Shown one piece after another: positions 11,825 to 21,150 of a stretch of DNA of 64,000 nucleotides; position 1 is the stretch's first letter, and each line of letters begins with the position of its first letter. Origin of the DNA: Megaleporinus macrocephalus (lineage: Eukaryota; Chordata; Actinopteri; Characiformes; Anostomidae); NCBI GenBank assembly GCA_021613375.1, contig CM038722.1, positions 22,395,607-22,459,606 of the forward strand. The letters run 5' to 3'. Made by a program: the position numbers and the translations under genes. Below the pieces are notes generated by a model that was not told the DNA's origin, made no database searches, and saw only the letters and a program-made list of their open reading frames with translations.

Positions 11825-12050
11825 GGGGTTGTATGTACATAAGGAATGTGTAAGCGGCACATGGCTGAGGTGCAGCTGGATCACTATCACAGAGCACTGA
11901 ACCTCAGATCACTTCCACCAGATCAGCTTGCTTGTCGTGTGCTGAGCAGAGCTGTGTATTTAGGTTGTTAAATACATGGTAACATCAGAAGAAAATAAAT
12001 CTTGGCAGCGAAAGAAGTTTCTCGACTGACACACCCTTAGAAAGACCCGT
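11825..12050 (+). repeat. C module, copy C3
   Basis: Clearly homologous to C2 over about 200 bases, including 'acatggctgaggtgcagctggatcactatcacagagcac', 'cttccaccagatcagcttgcttg', 'taaatacatggtaacatcag' and 'cgactgacacacccttagaaagacccgtc'. It leads into A7. Confidence 0.6.
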
Positions 12051-12054
12051 CTTG

Positions 12055-12170
12055 CTCCCTCTTGTGTCGAGTTTTGAGCTGTACAGCCTCGTACCCCCTC
12101 TTGTGAGAATGGTATGTTCCTTGGCTGGCTGTAATTTTCCACTCTCTTTGTGCAGCACTGGGGGAGGGGT
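12055..12170 (+). ncRNA. A unit, copy A7
   Basis: A full A unit with the exact core. TACAG is replaced by TATGT, reducing the apical stem, while GAGAATGG/CCACTCTC and the outer C/G arms are intact. Confidence 0.4.
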
Positions 12171-12360
12171 GGTCTTCTTACACCGTGTTACTTTGTTGTG
12201 TGATACTGTATAATCATTATAGAGATTTAGTTTGTGTTTAGTATTAGTACTTTAGTCTAAAGCTTGTTGATTTGAATTGGGTGCCTAATTTTGAGACACC
12301 AATCCCCCCCCCCTTCTCTTCAAGTCTGCTGTAGCATGGGGCTGTATTCGCATTGTTAGT

Positions 12361-12556
12361 GTTGATGTTCTTAATGGCAACACGAGTACAGTGTGCTCCA
12401 CCTAACAGCATGTGTTGAAGGTCCTAGTTAAGATCTCCTCACCCTCCAGTTCTCGCTGTCTCTCACGCCTACATGTTGTGTGCTCTTTAGTCTGAGAGGC
12501 AAGCTGACTACCTTGAGTGCATACCTTGGCTCGCAGCTGATCATGACTTACTAGTG
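12361..12556 (+). ncRNA. B unit, copy B4, with putative 107-base exon
   Basis: It contains 'gtgtgctccacctaacagcatgtgttgaaggtcctagttaag' and a pyrimidine tract ending 'ctcaccctccag' (acceptor-like, 12440-12449). The segment 12450-12556, with 'ctcacgcctacatgttgtg' and 'tttagtctgagaggcaagctgac', closes at 'ctagtg|gtgaga'. The acceptor and donor would define a 107-base exon. B5 gives 106 bases by the same junctions. Confidence 0.45.
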
Positions 12557-12699
12557 GTGAGAATTAAGAGGGGTTTATTATATGGTCTTGTCGGATTTCC
12601 TGATTTAAAATCAGTGATTGATTTATAGATGTTTTGATTTTTCATGGAATCTTTTCAAAGAACATCATTTTTCGACACGTCTTGACTTCGGACATATCT

Positions 12700-12870
12700 C
12701 GCTTTTAGCATGAATCCAAAAGCAGCGCGGTGACCTGTTAGTTTGTCATGGGTTGCCAGTCATGAGCATTCGGTGCAAGTCATACTCCATAGAAAAAAAA
12801 CAGCAGTTGGAGTGACCCACTTTACTCTCACCGTGAGATCACTAGATCAGGGGTTGCATGTGGAGAGAGA
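12700..12870 (+). repeat. D module, copy D2
   Basis: It includes 'ttagcatgaatccaaaagcagcg', 'gttagtttgtcatgggttgccagtcatgagc' and 'gagtgacccactttactctcaccgtgagatcactagatcagggg'. Parts recur in D1 and D3-D5. An acceptor-like 'ggtttcag' at about 12904 lies between this module and A8. Confidence 0.5.
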
Positions 12871-12966
12871 TTCTGCTTCATGTTTTCTTCCCTGTGTTGG
12901 TTTCAGGCCTAAGCATGGCGGGCCACACGTTACAATCTTTAAGAAATCAGGTGGAAACCTGCCTTG

Positions 12967-13088
12967 CTCCCTCTTCTGTTGAGTTAGACTTACACAGCTG
13001 CACACCCCTATGCTTTGTGAGAATGGTACACTCCGCTGCAAGCTGTAATTTTCCACTCTCTCTGTGCAGCACTGGGGGAGGGGTTTGT
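12967..13088 (+). ncRNA. A unit, copy A8
   Basis: A full A unit with the exact core and intact inner and outer arms. The loop is changed (cactccgctgcaag). It is not followed by a B unit before A9, only 430 bases away. Confidence 0.4.
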
Positions 13089-13204
13089 TCCTAACCACAT
13101 ATTGTTTTTTTGTGTAGAATGATTATTATAATTTGGTACAATAGACATTTATGATGTTGTTGTTGTTTTTAAACATGCATACATTTCTGTTGCACTTGTT
13201 GCAT

Positions 13205-13425
13205 GAAATCGAAGAAACTTTAGCTCAGTGGACTCAAGTTATTCCCTATAGGTAAAGCTAGAGCTTGGAGTTGTTCACTATTCTTGTTCTGAGAGATGGC
13301 AGGATCAGGGGATTTATATAAGGATAAACTTTGTCAAAAGGTGCCAGCAAGCCAGAGCTCTTATTCACCAGGGAGAGCCGCCATGTGCTGTGCCATGACA
13401 AAACACAAGCTATGACACAGTTATA
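13205..13425 (+). repeat. D module, copy D3
   Basis: It shares with D4 and D5 'gcatgaaatc' type text, 'gttcactattcttgttctgagagat', and 'gggagagccgccatgtgctgtgccatgacaaaacacaagc' (D4: 'agggagaggcttcatatgctgtgccataacagac'). Confidence 0.5.
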
Positions 13426-13520
13426 TAAGAATTTGATGTGTTCTTGTAGCTTTTTTAAATTCGTTTAGCTTTCTTATTTACAGGCTACAGCTTTATAGTA
13501 TATTAAAAGTCTTGGACTTG

Positions 13521-13634
13521 CTCCCTCTTGTGTTGAGTTTGAGCTGTGTAGTTCAGTACCCCTCTGTGTGAGAGTGGTACGATCCGTGGCTAGCTGTAAT
13601 TTTCCACTCTCTTTGTGTGGCAGTGGGGGAGGGG
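13521..13634 (+). ncRNA. A unit, copy A9 (perfect inner stem)
   Basis: This copy reads GAGAGTGG where the others read GAGAATGG, which makes all eight pairs with CCACTCTC possible. The core is exact and the outer arms are intact, although the 5' arm reads 'accccctctg'. An acceptor-like 'cttatttacag' at 13473-13483 precedes it by 37 bases. Confidence 0.4.
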
Positions 13635-13763
13635 ATCTGGACTATAGTGGTTGTGTATGATGTTTTAAACTGATTTTAGGGACTGTTTCTGTGTTTCTCC
13701 TCATGAAGTCCATGGTGTGAAACTTTAGGACTGTGTGTTGGTACTGTGTCTTCCTACACTGTG

Positions 13764-13956
13764 CTGTGGTATTAACAGCAACACTGAGAACAGTTTGCTC
13801 CACCCAGCAGCATGTATTGGAGTCCTAGTCGAGTTCTCCTCCCCCTCCAGTTCTTTATCACTCACGCCTACATATAGTGCCCTTTAGTCTGAGAGAAGCT
13901 AGCTCTCTACCTTGAGTACTTACTTTCTCTCTCGGCTGATCATGGCTAACTAGTAG
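13764..13956 (+). ncRNA. B unit, copy B5, with putative 106-base exon
   Basis: The acceptor-like tract 'ctcctccccctccag' ends at 13850 and the donor 'tagtag|gtaaga' is at 13957, so the segment between is 106 bases, within one base of B4. Alternatively one exon could run from the acceptor at 13483 through A9 and B5 (473 bases). 'tttagtctgagagaagctag' is conserved with B3, B4 and B6. Confidence 0.45.
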
Positions 13957-13959
13957 GTA

Positions 13960-15000
13960 AGAATCAAGGATGGTTAATTTTTTTTTTTATTAATTAATGT
14001 TGGATATATTTGCTCGTTTCAGCGCTTGAGTTTATTTTATCTTGCATTTGTTTTTTCTCATCATATCTTGTTTTTGGTGTCACATGTCTTGCATGTCTCG
14101 CGATTAACTTGTTGGTGTGTGATAGGAATTTGGTCGATTTAAACTTCTCATTGGGCAACAAAAAAAGCTAATTGAGAGATCGAGAGACGAGTCTACGTTT
14201 AAAAGTATTGCGAACATTTGTACGCATTTACGAATTTTTTTGGAAAACAATTTAAATAAAGTTGTCGTGCGACAGCTATGCGAACAAACTTTTAGATGAC
14301 ACAAGCTACTGTGTGTGATTGGGGGCTGCATCGACGTGGACAACGCGAATGCACCAGATAATTCTGGGAGATCATTGTCTAGATCTATTTTTTTTTTAAT
14401 TTTATTTTTTTTTATTGAACTTTGGATTCAATACCTAAGAATGACAAAAGCAGTGTTAAAAAAAGATACACGTCTTGAGCGGACTATCTGTAGGGCCCGT
14501 TGTTTTCAGTTCGCCAACTGACAAGATAATCGTAATTGCGCTAGGCAAGCTGGCTGTGGTAGCGAATGAGTAATTTGACGTAACCGTAGCAGTTAACCAT
14601 GTGTATATGCTGTTTGCCAAATTAAGATCAGGCAGAACGGAATCACGTGACTCGTGTCATGCTGCGTTGACGTTTATTCAGAAAACACTTTTCCAGTAGC
14701 CCTTCTCTCCAATTCTATTTTAGCGATATTCTTTTCCAGCTCATTCTTTTCCATTTCTATTTGTAAAATTTGTTTTGTTTTCGTTTCATTTTTTATTATT
14801 ATAATTTTTTTACAGTTGACGAATTTTATTTTTTACATTTTTTTTTGTTTAAAAAAAAAACACATTTAAAATTGGTGGATGGAAAATTTAGTCCAAATTT
14901 GTCCAGTATTACCTATTACACAGTTATGTAGCAGCAAATTCATGTTACACGGCATTTGTTTTGACTTCAGACTGCAAGTTTGTAATCTGTCAGGAATGAA
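13960..15000. other. Spacer between B5 and A10, nothing recognised
   Basis: This AT-rich spacer has T runs (13979-13990, 14389-14412, 14830-14860). A 79-codon frame on the minus strand and a 71-codon frame on the plus strand are low-complexity and carry no domain. No array module is visible here. Confidence 0.4.
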
Positions 15001-15016
15001 GAAGAACCTGTCTTGA

Positions 15017-15137
15017 TCCCCCTTGTGTTGAGTTTGGGGAGTGCAGTCTCACACCCCTCTCCTTTGTGAGAATGGTACAGTCTGTGGACGGCTGTAATTT
15101 TCCACTGTGTTTGTGCAGCAGTGGGGGAGGGGCTAGT
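15017..15137 (+). ncRNA. A unit, copy A10
   Basis: A full A unit. 'cacacccctctcctttgtgagaatggtacagtc' and the exact core are followed by 'gcagcagtgggggaggggctagt'. The inner stem base is CCACTGTG rather than CCACTCTC, costing pairs. A 'gtaatctgtcag' acceptor-like phrase precedes it by about 20 bases. Confidence 0.4.
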
Positions 15138-15286
15138 CCTCTGGTCTGCACTGTGTTGTTTCTGAATACAGATTTCTACTGATTCTGTTTATGTAACCTA
15201 CAGAATTTGTGCTGATTTTTTTTAAACTGTAGTCTGAAGATTGGTGTTAATTATAGCTTGTTGTAAGTGTATCAGTCTTCGTACAC

Positions 15287-15460
15287 TGTTGTGTTAACAG
15301 CAACACCTTGAAAGCGGTGTGGTTCACCAAACAGCATGCCATGTAGTCCTAGTTAAGTTCCCCTCCCCCTCCAGTTCTCTCTGACTCTCACGCCTACATA
15401 ACATGTCCCCTTTAGTCTGAGACAAGCTAGTTTACTAGTACAGCTCCTCATGGCTGGATA
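15287..15460 (+). ncRNA. B unit, copy B6
   Basis: It contains 'ttgtgttaacagcaacacc', 'ccaaacagcatgcc', 'gtcctagttaagttcccctccccctccag' (acceptor-like, ends 15374), 'ctctcacgcctacat' and 'tttagtctgagacaagctag', ending at 'gata|gtaagt'. The putative exon is 86 bases. Confidence 0.45.
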
Positions 15461-15654
15461 GTAAGTGAGAATAAGGATTGTTAGTCTGTTGTATATATTT
15501 CCGCCAGGATTGTGAGCAGTTTATTTGGAACATTTTGTATTGAGATTAGCCTTTTTTTGGGAGGGGGCTAATGGTACTTAAATACATATATATTAGATTT
15601 TTTTTTATTGACATAATACTAGTTTTTTAATATTATTTCAAATCTGGGCTTTAC

Positions 15655-15905
15655 CGCTTGTAGCATGAGTCTAACGCATTTAGCTTGTTAACTTGCCCTG
15701 ATTAACCAATGATGGGGGAAAATCAGTGGACTGAAACTTGTCACTGACCACTGGAACCAGCTAGTGATTAAAAGAAGTCTTGCTAGGAGGTGTGTATAAA
15801 AAAGAGACATGTGGTTCGTGGCTTTTCTGCCTTCAGGGAGAGGCTTCATATGCTGTGCCATAACAGACTCTGCTCAAACATGAGCTACTGCTCACATATA
15901 TAGTA
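15655..15905 (+). repeat. D module, copy D4
   Basis: It includes 'cttgtagcatgagtctaacgc', 'cttgtcactgaccactgg' and 'cagggagaggcttcatatgctgtgccataacagactctgctc', homologous to D3 and D5, between B6 and the acceptor before A11. Confidence 0.5.
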
Positions 15906-15996
15906 GTAAGTCATGTGGAGCTTGTCTAATGAAATGGATCTAATTCTTTACAGGTTATAGATGAATTGTTTAAAAAGACTAATAGGAAACGTCTTG

Positions 15997-16113
15997 CTTC
16001 CTCTGTTGTTGAGTTTGAGCTCCACAGCTCCACACCCCTTGCTGAGAATGGTACAGTCCGTGGATGGCTGTAATTTTCCACTCTGTTTGTGCAGCAGTGG
16101 GGGAGGGGTTAGT
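15997..16113 (+). ncRNA. A unit, copy A11
   Basis: A full A unit with exact core, preceded by the acceptor-like 'attctttacag' ending at 15953. The outer 5' arm is shortened (ccacaccccttg). With B7 it would form a 669-base exon. Confidence 0.4.
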
Positions 16114-16472
16114 TTACCTTCCCGCGCCATGTTGTTGTCTCTGACAACTGAGAGCGTTTTTATGTTATGCACAATAATATTTATGGTGATTGCGCTTGTT
16201 TGTTTTGCCCTTTTGGATATGCTATCTGAGGAGTGTTATTGGTAGAACTTAGAACCAGTGTTGCTGTGTTTGCGTTGTTACTGTGTCAGTCTAGTTCCTG
16301 AACACAGATGTCTGGAGTCTTTATGTACTGTATATAATATTAGTCTGAGTTTTAGGACCTGTGTGTGTTTTGCCTGTTTTTGAAACTGGAGTGAGAAGAT
16401 CAGTTGTGCTAAATGTACCCAGGGCCTGATTTTACTCCAGTGTTGTGCCTTTGTTGTAGTTGTGTTACACAG

Positions 16473-16622
16473 TGTTGTGGTTTACCAGCAACACCTAGAA
16501 ACAGTGTGCTCCACCCAACAGCATGACTGCTAGTTAAGTTCTCCTCCTCCAGTTCTGTTTTTCATGCCTGCAGAGGCTATTGTTTACATATTTTTATTGT
16601 AACTTTAACTGAAGGCTTACTA
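16473..16622 (+). ncRNA. B unit, copy B7
   Basis: It reads 'ggtttaccagcaacacctagaaacagtgtgctccacccaacagcatg', an acceptor-like tract ending 'cctcctccag' at 16552, and a shortened body that closes at 'ttacta|gtaagt' (donor GT at 16623). The putative exon is 70 bases, the shortest of the series. Confidence 0.45.
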
Positions 16623-16647
16623 GTAAGTAATAGAAGGCTTTGTCTTT

Positions 16648-16650
<3 letters not shown>

Positions 16651-16720
<70 letters not shown>
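16651..16720. repeat. (GT)n-(AT)n microsatellite
   Basis: A GT run passes into a long AT run. It lies 30 bases downstream of the B7 donor-like site, so it would be intronic. Confidence 0.95.
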
Positions 16721-16722
<2 letters not shown>

Positions 16723-16809
16723 CAGATTTCTCAGGTGCAGAATGTTTTTAACATTCAAAAAGAGAGAAATGTATAATTTTAGTTTTTCTGTCATGTTTTG
16801 ATGTGCAAC

Positions 16810-17080
16810 ATGTTGGTTCTAGCATGAAAACTGTGAGATTGACATGTTACATCATCTCAGGCAATTGGATGGACTAAGTCATCCACATTTGAAAAAGCTA
16901 AGGGTTGGAATGATTCACTTCACTTGTTCTGTGAGATCACAGGTCCTGTATAAGGAGGAGCTTGTGCTCTTTTTTTTTTTTTTGGCCACGTTGTTAAAAA
17001 TGGTGCTCTCATGTTCACCATGAAGAGCCTCAGTATGCTGTGCATGTGTGTAGAAGAATGGAGATTAAAAAAAAATAAAT
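16810..17080 (+). repeat. D module, copy D5
   Basis: It contains 'gttctagcatgaaaactg', 'gaatgattcacttcacttgttctgtgagatcacagg' and 'catgaagagcctcagtatgctgtgcatg', homologous to D2-D4, with a T run inserted at 16971-16983. Confidence 0.5.
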
Positions 17081-17143
17081 TAATAAGTCCTAGTTAGTTG
17101 TTGGCCACAGGTTTATGGACTGCTAAGGATCATGGGAAAATCG

Positions 17144-17279
17144 CCTCCCTCTTGTGCTGAATTAGAAGTGTGTTGTTCCACCCCCTCTCCATTGTGAGAA
17201 TGGTACGATCCATGCCTGTAATTTTCCACTGTTTGCAGATGCAGTGTAAGCACAGTGCTGCAATGGGGGAGGGGTTAGT
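17144..17279 (+). ncRNA. A unit, copy A12 (last)
   Basis: The last A unit keeps the lead-in, GAGAATGGTA, the exact core and 'atgggggaggggttagtt'. It has an extra segment 'cagatgcagtgtaagcacagtgctg' between core and G-rich arm. No B unit follows within the next kilobase. Confidence 0.4.
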
Positions 17280-18500
17280 TTTTAATATCCTTCCACTGTT
17301 TTATTAACCTTAGTTTAAAGATATCAGTGAACAAACTTTTGTTGTCCAAGGTATCTTAGTGTGAGTTTAGTAAAGGTTACCCTGTGAGTAACCTAAGTAA
17401 AAAAAGAAAAAAAGTTTGCTAGGTGAAAAAACTATGAATTACAAAACAAAAATCATGTTTTCTTTTATTTAAATGTGCTGAAAGTGATGGTAGAACTTGA
17501 TCTTCTAGCCCTTCCCAAAGTGCCTGCACTGCTTTCTCTCTAGGAGTAGCAGATGTGGCTATTTTTCCTCTGTGGTGAGCTTCCCAACTGAAGCTAAGCT
17601 TAACTTCGCTGAGCAGAGTCCACGCAAGCAAGGCAGTGTCCTGTTTGTGTTTTTCTGAAAGTCGGTCATATATTATTTCTTGCCGTTTGCATAAAAACAT
17701 ATGGAAAAACATTTATTTAGGCAGAAACTTTTCAAGAAATAACTGAAAGTGTGTTAAATAAAGCGATTAAACATAAACGTGTTAATGCACATGCTAAACT
17801 AATGTAGTCTTAATCTTACAGGAAGTAGATTCACAGATTTATATATCAGTTCACCAGCCTAAGTAAGATGGGGAAAAATGTTGTGGGGACGAGGGATGTG
17901 CACAGGTCCTCAAATACCTGGTTAACTGTTAGAAATGTAGGTATTTATTACGTTTCGTCCTGTAAAGATGGACTAAATATACTGAATAACTATTCTATTT
18001 ATTCTATTTTAGCCATGTTGCTACTCCAAGTGCTCTAACATGAGCTAGTTATTAAAAATACGACACTAATGGTAGTGATAGTGTAGCTTTACCACTAATT
18101 AAACTAGCTACGCTAGCTGAAAGTAGCTAGGACCAGTGACGAAGGAAAAGTATCGATGTGATAAACTAGTATGTTGGCACATCGTCAGTTAAGAAGAAAA
18201 CATGTTGGTGTATAAGATGATGGGTCTCAGAAGTTGTAACAATCAACCGTATTAACTTTTAGTCAACTTAGGTCGTCTAAAGCACCTCGTCTGACTTGAA
18301 AACCTACCGTTTTTATGGGGATGTATTTGAAAACTATGCTACTGAAGTATTCCTCTGTATGTTTTAGCTCAAAACCAGTGTGCTCACTTAAAGTCTACAG
18401 TCTCATATTAGTTCTGGCCAGATTTTTAGGTTAATGACTTGATTTTTAAAAAGAAAGTTACAATTTTATGGTTTTTAAAAATTTTGTTGATGTCTTTTGA
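17280..18500. other. No gene recognised
   Basis: AT-rich sequence with A and T runs. A 97-codon minus-strand frame (17419-17712) shows no domain or codon bias that would support it. It could be intronic to the putative array transcript. Confidence 0.4.
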
Positions 18501-18504
18501 TTAG

Positions 18505-19101
18505 AGATTGAAGGATCGGGCTATGTATTGGTATCGGCCGATTTGTAATCAAAATATGTTATCGAGGATCCAATTTAGCTGATCTCGAGAGCGGATCGAT
18601 GGCGTTAAAGAAATAAGCCTTATTTCTGTATTTCCAGCTAGCGTTTTATCCAGGAAGAGGAGCCCTGCGTGAAACCCCCTCTGGCCAGGTCCCTGCAATT
18701 CCTGTCTGAACCACTAGGTGGAAATACATAACCTTTCATTTTCATTTTGAGTTTATAGTTCTAGATAAGCAGCTCTTCTCGGCTGTAGAAGACATTCATT
18801 CTGCTGCTTAATATTCCACCTGGGTCCCCGCTCTGCTGTTCCTAGTAGAAATACTTTTCAGATGTGGCTCTTCTGGAGCTGTATCAAGCGGTTTACACCC
18901 ACATAGACCAACTTCTAATTTAGTTAAAAATATTATGCTTCGTCACATGAGCTCGTTAAAAATGGTAATAAACCAGTTTCCACCGTGTTTTATGATTTGC
19001 TCGTGCTAATAATATGTAGCCCTGCCGCGTCTAACAGCCCCGCCCTCGATCGGTATTGGCCGATCGCGCTGAACGGTGAACGGTCCATCTCTACTCTTGA
19101 T
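18505..19101. mobile_element. hAT-like non-autonomous transposon
   Basis: The left end reads AGAGATTGAAGGATCGG followed by 'tattggtatcggccgat'. The right end reads 'gatcggtattggccgatcgcgctgaacggtgaacggtccatctct'. These ends are imperfect inverted repeats in the style of the 'rule-of-thumb' fish hAT MITEs that carry an ATCGGCCGAT phrase near each terminus. No transposase reading frame is present. Confidence 0.55.
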
Positions 19102-20300
19102 AGTATTATTTTTAAGTATTGGATCTGCTGATACAGGTATGATTCAGGCATGTTGTATTCTTGCCATGTATACTGTAACGTGATTGGACGGATTGAACTA
19201 TAAGTTACATTAGTAACTCTAATGCAAAACCAATAGCTCGTCTTTTTACCCCTACATGGCTGCCAATTCTTTCCACGTCACATTGTATTGTCGCACCTGG
19301 AACACCACATGCAGCCCCCGGTATCCCCCCGCTAACTAACTTTTCTTTATTTTTATGTATGCTGTGTAATCTCCACATGTGAGTCTAGATTCTTAACTAG
19401 AGTTTATTTTTTGTAAGCTGGGGATTTTTTTCAGCTATGCCGGACTCTGCGTCCAGGCTTTTGTTGCCTGTTGTGTAATGTTGACAAGCTCACCGTCGCC
19501 CTCCTGCTTTGAACTCTGTCTTTACAACACATTGGATTAATGTAGAAATTTCATGTTTAGTTTTGTTTATAGACCACCCACATTTAGCCCAGATTGTCAG
19601 TGTTGTTCCCGGGAGCTCTCCCTCTCTCCGTCTTCTTCAAATACTGATGCGTACAGAGGGTACAAATATATTCCAGGCCTTTAAATGTCTGAAGTTTGGA
19701 TTGCAGTGCGGCGTTAAAGGTCCAGATTGCGTTTGTTCGGGCGGCCGTTTGTGTGTGGATTTGGATGGATTTGCTTCTCAGTGGTTTTGGACTGTTGGAT
19801 GTAGATCTCCTCACCAGAGAGTCTACAGTCTTGGAAACTATGGCTTCTTCAGGAAAGCAACGGGCAAACCTTCAGTTTCCTTCTAGATTCCCTTTAAAAT
19901 GATTCTTTGATAGTTATATACAGTAGGTAAGACAAGGCACTCATTGTTGCCAGATGTCTTCTGGCTTGTGTAGCAGTGAAAGCTGATTTACTTCTATTTC
20001 TGTTTGAAACTAGAAGTAGAAAAAGGAAGATGGCCTAGTCTCTTAGAGATTGTGGTTTTTAACACGTTATATAACTTTCATCTTTTTACTCTTTTGGAGT
20101 AGTTTTGTATATAGAATGGTTTATTTTTTCATTTACTGAACGTTTTACTTTCAATAGTTAATATTTAGGTTATTTGCTTGAGAATGTTTTTCAGGGCACA
20201 CCAGTGTTTGCCACTTCTTTGGATTAGCAAATGTGTCTATCCATCTATACATCTAGAAAGATGTTCAAAAGCTATGGATAGTTAATATTTGCCAATATCG
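19102..20300. other. No gene recognised
   Basis: A 125-codon plus-strand frame (19509-19886) is overlapped by a 76-codon frame on the other strand. Neither has a recognised domain. No splice-consistent exon could be defended. Confidence 0.4.
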
Positions 20301-20305
20301 CCTAT

Positions 20306-20360
20306 CCATACAGTGTTTGTGTGTATTTTTTATATATATATACACACACACACTGTATGG
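20306..20360. other. Near-perfect 20-bp inverted repeat
   Basis: CCATACAGTGTTTGTGTGTA at 20306-20325 is complementary to TACACACACACACTGTATGG at 20341-20360 with one mismatch. The loop is a T run plus (TA)n. It could be a pre-miRNA-like hairpin or simply an inverted repeat produced by facing GT and CA tracts. The non-repetitive ends CCATACAGTG/CACTGTATGG make the second explanation incomplete. Confidence 0.6.
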
Positions 20361-20619
20361 AGTGTTAACAACAATTTGGTACCCTCATTACCAAGAGATT
20401 TTTATGGACCATGGTGGGGGGGTTTAAAGGTTGTGTAGGACTGCCACGTCACAGTAGCCAGGTTCTAGCAACAAAATAATCAAGTTCCTTCAAAGATGAT
20501 TCAAGACGGGACTGAAAACCTGCAGCGTCCTCTTGCTCAGGATGAAGTTGGGCATTAACGTGTAGGAGGGAAATAATGAATAGTTATAAACGAGCCAGAA
20601 ACTGATGTTCTTTCACACT

Positions 20620-21150
20620 AGGGTGATCCCAACCAGCTTCAGCGCCACGTTAGCATCGTCTCCGCAAGCGAAGCTCGAGGTCTGTTGTTGCCAGGATTGA
20701 TTCAGCTTCAGCAGCTGCAGGGAATTAGACCCTGGCGGCCATCTTGAGTCCCTGCAGCGAGAGACGCTCGTTTCCTCGCTTTGCTGTCGGGGGTGGGGGT
20801 GGGTGGGGGTGTGTAGGGAGGATGTGCACCACGAACAACAATACTGGAAAGGGGACTAGCAGCCATTTTTTGGGAAGGCTCTTTTTGTGAAGCCAGGAGG
20901 AGGAAATGGAGGAAGGAAGGAAGGAAGGAGGGATCTGGTGCGTGAACGTTCGGTCCTGCGCGTGTCTGTGGTGCTTATGTAACCACTTTAAACACGTGAA
21001 GAAGGAAGCAGGTGTCTGTTTCCTGTGCAGGTTCCAGCAAGGTGGGCTGCTGTTTGGGCACGTATGGGTTTGTGTAGCGGGTCACCAAGATCAGGCGCTC
21101 AGGTTACGACGTTGCCTTGGCACATTCCTTCCTTCCTGCAGACCCTGCAC
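20620..21150 (+). promoter_or_regulatory. Possible atf7ip promoter region with YY1-type site
   Basis: A locally CpG-richer stretch without TATA box contains GGCGGCCATCTTGA at 20734-20747, the reverse complement of a YY1-type AAGATGGC site, often found just after start sites of housekeeping genes. It lies about 1.8 kb before the first suspected 5' UTR exon of atf7ip. A GGAAGGAAGG tract (20914-20930) follows. No transcript start can be proven from sequence alone. Confidence 0.35.

Larger units (their letters stand above)
5711..17279 (+). repeat. Tandem array of A and B non-coding units upstream of atf7ip
   Basis: Eleven A units (hairpin-forming, about 85-135 bp) and seven B units (about 150-205 bp) recur head to tail in one orientation over 11.6 kb. 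In most cases a B follows an A at 250-500 bp: A2-B1, A3-B2, A4-B3, A7-B4, A9-B5, A10-B6, A11-B7. A5, A6, A8 and A12 have no B directly after them. Spacing between successive A units ranges from about 0.45 to 1.5 kb, with a larger 3.4 kb gap between B2 and A4. Shared C modules (near 9925, 11219, 11825) and D modules (near 10795, 12700, 13205, 15655, 16810) lie between units. No copy has a conserved reading frame: the short ORFs that cross units are in different frames and lack shared peptide. What is conserved are nucleotide blocks, pairing potential and splice-like junctions. I read the array as amplified exons of a spliced non-coding RNA or a small-RNA precursor cluster. The alternative is an inert tandem duplication. 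I do not recognise it as a named family. Confidence 0.75.

Noticed and set aside
10324..17260. A units as copies of a known fish microRNA such as the miR-430 family
   Set aside because: The core CTGTAATTTTCCAC and the GAGAATGGTACAG arm do not contain the miR-430 seed or any other mature sequence that I remember, so no miRNA name is assigned.
10267..17279. A units as tRNA, 5S or snRNA genes
   Set aside because: No A/B boxes, no cloverleaf, no proper Sm site (AAUUUUUGG) and no promoter elements of those genes.
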